Shown here piece after piece: positions 22,540-24,161 of a stretch of 24,161 nt of DNA. Made by a program: the position numbers and the translations under genes. The stretch is from JBGSKY01 sp041740995 (GTDB lineage Bacteria; Planctomycetota; Planctomycetia; Pirellulales; Pirellulaceae), in NCBI GenBank assembly GCA_041740995.1, contig JBGSKY010000113.1:1-24161 (forward strand), written 5' to 3'. Below the pieces are notes generated by a model that saw only the letters and a program-made list of their open reading frames with translations, was not told the origin of the DNA and made no database searches. How positions within the stretch are numbered: position 1 is the first letter of the stretch; each line of letters begins with the position of its first letter.

Positions 22540-24161
22540 TCAATCCGCATTGTCCAGTCCCAAGACAGACCGCAATGAAGGATTTTTTAGCTGAACGATT
22601 GACGGATCGCAGACTCTCGCGATGAACATATTTGCGGAGTCTTGCATGGAAAAGTCAATGACCGACAGAGCCGACTTGCCATCTGAACGGACCGGTGAAA
22701 GTGAGGCAAGTTGCTTTCGGATTGAAAGTTTCGTAGCCGTTTCGTTCGAAGGTACCAGGACTAAACGCGACATTTCTCGTTGCATCGGTGGGGTTGTGAG
22801 AATCAAACGACCATAAGGATCGACAACAATCGTTAAATTGTATTCGTCCAAAACGTATCGACAGACTTGTTGCAGAGTTCGATTTTTGGTGATTGCAACG
22901 GTCGTTGTCATCGGCGTCAGTCCATGTTGCCAACATCGCTGCCAATCGACAATCAAGAACAGGCCTTGTTCGGCCGCGGCGCGTTGCAATACAACCGAGA
23001 TTGGACGACGCTCCGCTGCATGTGATTGTCCCGCCTGATCGAGCGATCGCACAACAGGCGTAAGTGTCTCGGCGTTGCAAACGGATTGGTCTGCTTGATT
23101 GGTAGATCGTGATTGCAACGCTTGGCACAACTGAATCAATTCATAACGAGTCGATCCAGTCAGTTGGTCTGAAAACTTTAGCGTTTGACCGTCGAGCGAA
23201 ATATTACCAATAAGCTCGCTGTTCAACTGCTCAAGCTTTTTAAGCCAAGCGTTCGCATCATCCTTGGCGTTGCACCAATCTCGAATGTCAAATTCGACAA
23301 TTGCGTAAGGCTGCAACAACTCGCTGCTTGGCACAATTTTTGGAAGCGAGTCTGGTACGGTCTTGAGCTCTAGCCCATAGGGTCGCAACAGCTTTACAAA
23401 AACCTCTTCAACGGTTCCCGCATTGACGTCAATGGATACTCGTTTGTCGAGGTCGAGATCGATCCATCGCAACGTGGCCACGTCCCAGTCCAAGGCAACG
23501 CTATAAATCGATTCCAAAACATACAGCACTTCAAGCAAAGACTTATCCGCAAATCTCAATTGCTCAACGCGATTGCCGCCAACGGTATCCCAGATCGGAA
23601 TCGAAATCGCGTCTGGATGATATAAGGCACCGATCTCGACTCTTTCAGCGATCGCTTCGGCACCATCGACCTCGCCAGGTTTAAGGATTTTTGCGTCTGA
23701 CATCAGTGTCTGACTACCTAGATCAAAGATGGGCGCGAACTGTCGAAGCTGCTCTGGTACTTTGTCGCTGATCTTCTCTGGAGCGGTGTTAGATGGTGCC
23801 GCTGGTGGATCATTTCCCAATCGTAACTCGGGTGCCGTATTGCGAAGGAACTTCATCAGCGGATCTTCAGTGGCAACATCACTACTGGCGATCAAACTAT
23901 CTGCCGACGAGTCAGATACGACTGGTTCGCCAGGCGTCTTGTTGGCGATTTCGGCACTAGTCTCGGCTGGGTTGGCTGTTTGAGGTGAATCGTCGGTAGT
24001 TGGAAACGCAACTTCAACAACTTCTTCGTCTAGAGGCGTTTGATTGCTTTCAACCTTGGTCATCTGTTTGACGCTTGGTTCGATCGGTGGTTCAGCATTC
24101 GATGACGGGTCAGGCAGTTGGAGCGCTATCGACTCTGAGCTGTCTTTCGTAGGACCGGTTA
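22540..24161 (-). CDS. Protein with two STN-like domains, 5' partial
   Basis: The frame is open to the right window edge, so the N-terminus is missing; the ATG at 24063 is internal or optional. Numbered from that ATG, residues 1-110 are Pro/Ser/Ala/Asp-rich and likely disordered. Residues about 171-246 and 353-426 share a pattern of L-x-x-V-L, then L-x-x-D-W or V-D-W, then a V-x-I/V strand, a T-x-x-x-V helix and a final hydrophobic strand. This resembles the STN/secretin N-type domain found in TonB receptors and secretins. No secretin pore or TonB barrel follows; the protein ends near residue 507. It is probably an envelope protein, with partner unknown. It ends 92 bp before the argH start on the same strand and may be co-transcribed with it. 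Confidence 0.65.
   Translation of the reverse strand, partial: TGPTKDSSESIALQLPDPSSNAEPPIEPSVKQMTKVESNQTPLDEEVVEVAFPTTDDSPQTANPAETSAEIANKTPGEPVVSDSSADSLIASSDVATEDPLMKFLRNTAPELRLGNDPPAAPSNTAPEKISDKVPEQLRQFAPIFDLGSQTLMSDAKILKPGEVDGAEAIAERVEIGALYHPDAISIPIWDTVGGNRVEQLRFADKSLLEVLYVLESIYSVALDWDVATLRWIDLDLDKRVSIDVNAGTVEEVFVKLLRPYGLELKTVPDSLPKIVPSSELLQPYAIVEFDIRDWCNAKDDANAWLKKLEQLNSELIGNISLDGQTLKFSDQLTGSTRYELIQLCQALQSRSTNQADQSVCNAETLTPVVRSLDQAGQSHAAERRPISVVLQRAAAEQGLFLIVDWQRCWQHGLTPMTTTVAITKNRTLQQVCRYVLDEYNLTIVVDPYGRLILTTPPMQREMSRLVLVPSNETATKLSIRKQLASLSPVRSDGKSALSVIDFSMQDSANMFIARVCDPSIVQLKNPSLRSVLGLDNAD

Overview
The window looks like chromosomal DNA of a planctomycete, most likely Pirellulaceae-like. 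The basis is indirect: an ECF-type sigma factor with the opening seen in that group, coupled to a zinc-finger Ser/Thr kinase; exported proteins that fuse cytochrome, HEAT and TPR parts; moderate GC content; few strong Shine-Dalgarno sites; and LpxK, which implies a lipid A outer membrane. This is inference from protein style, not a phylogeny. No rRNA, tRNA, CRISPR array, transposase or phage gene was found.

Layout. Bases 3-629 are the 3' end of a PQQ-type beta-propeller gene. Bases 836-4097 are a compact operon of sigma factor, zinc-finger kinase and exported TPR protein, joined by two ATGA overlaps. Bases 4313-6009 are a second ATGA-coupled pair, a CDP-alcohol phosphatidyltransferase with a non-canonical active-site motif and a CdsA-like cytidylyltransferase, resembling E. 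coli ynbA/ynbB. Bases 6320-11250 form a possible carbohydrate-use patch: a Tat-exported GH42-like glycosidase, an exported alpha/beta esterase on the minus strand, and a divergent MFS transporter. Bases 11406-13646 hold an isocitrate dehydrogenase-like enzyme and lpxK. Next comes a membrane-anchored protein of unknown function with three short D-x-x-x-x-L-F motifs.

From about 15.1 kb to the right edge everything is on the minus strand. Read 5' to 3' on that strand the order is: a 5'-truncated protein with two STN-like domains, argH, an exported alpha-helical repeat protein with a degenerate receiver-like C-terminus, a 325-bp gap with a perfect 23-bp inverted repeat and a separate hairpin, a sensorless sigma-54 activator, and an octaheme cytochrome fused to HEAT and TPR repeats. 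The activator ends 53 bp before the cytochrome, so they may be co-transcribed.

The genes do not form one pathway. The best candidates for uncharacterised biology are the kinase operon, the altered CDP-alcohol enzyme with its own CdsA-like partner, and the octaheme/HEAT/TPR protein with its linked activator.
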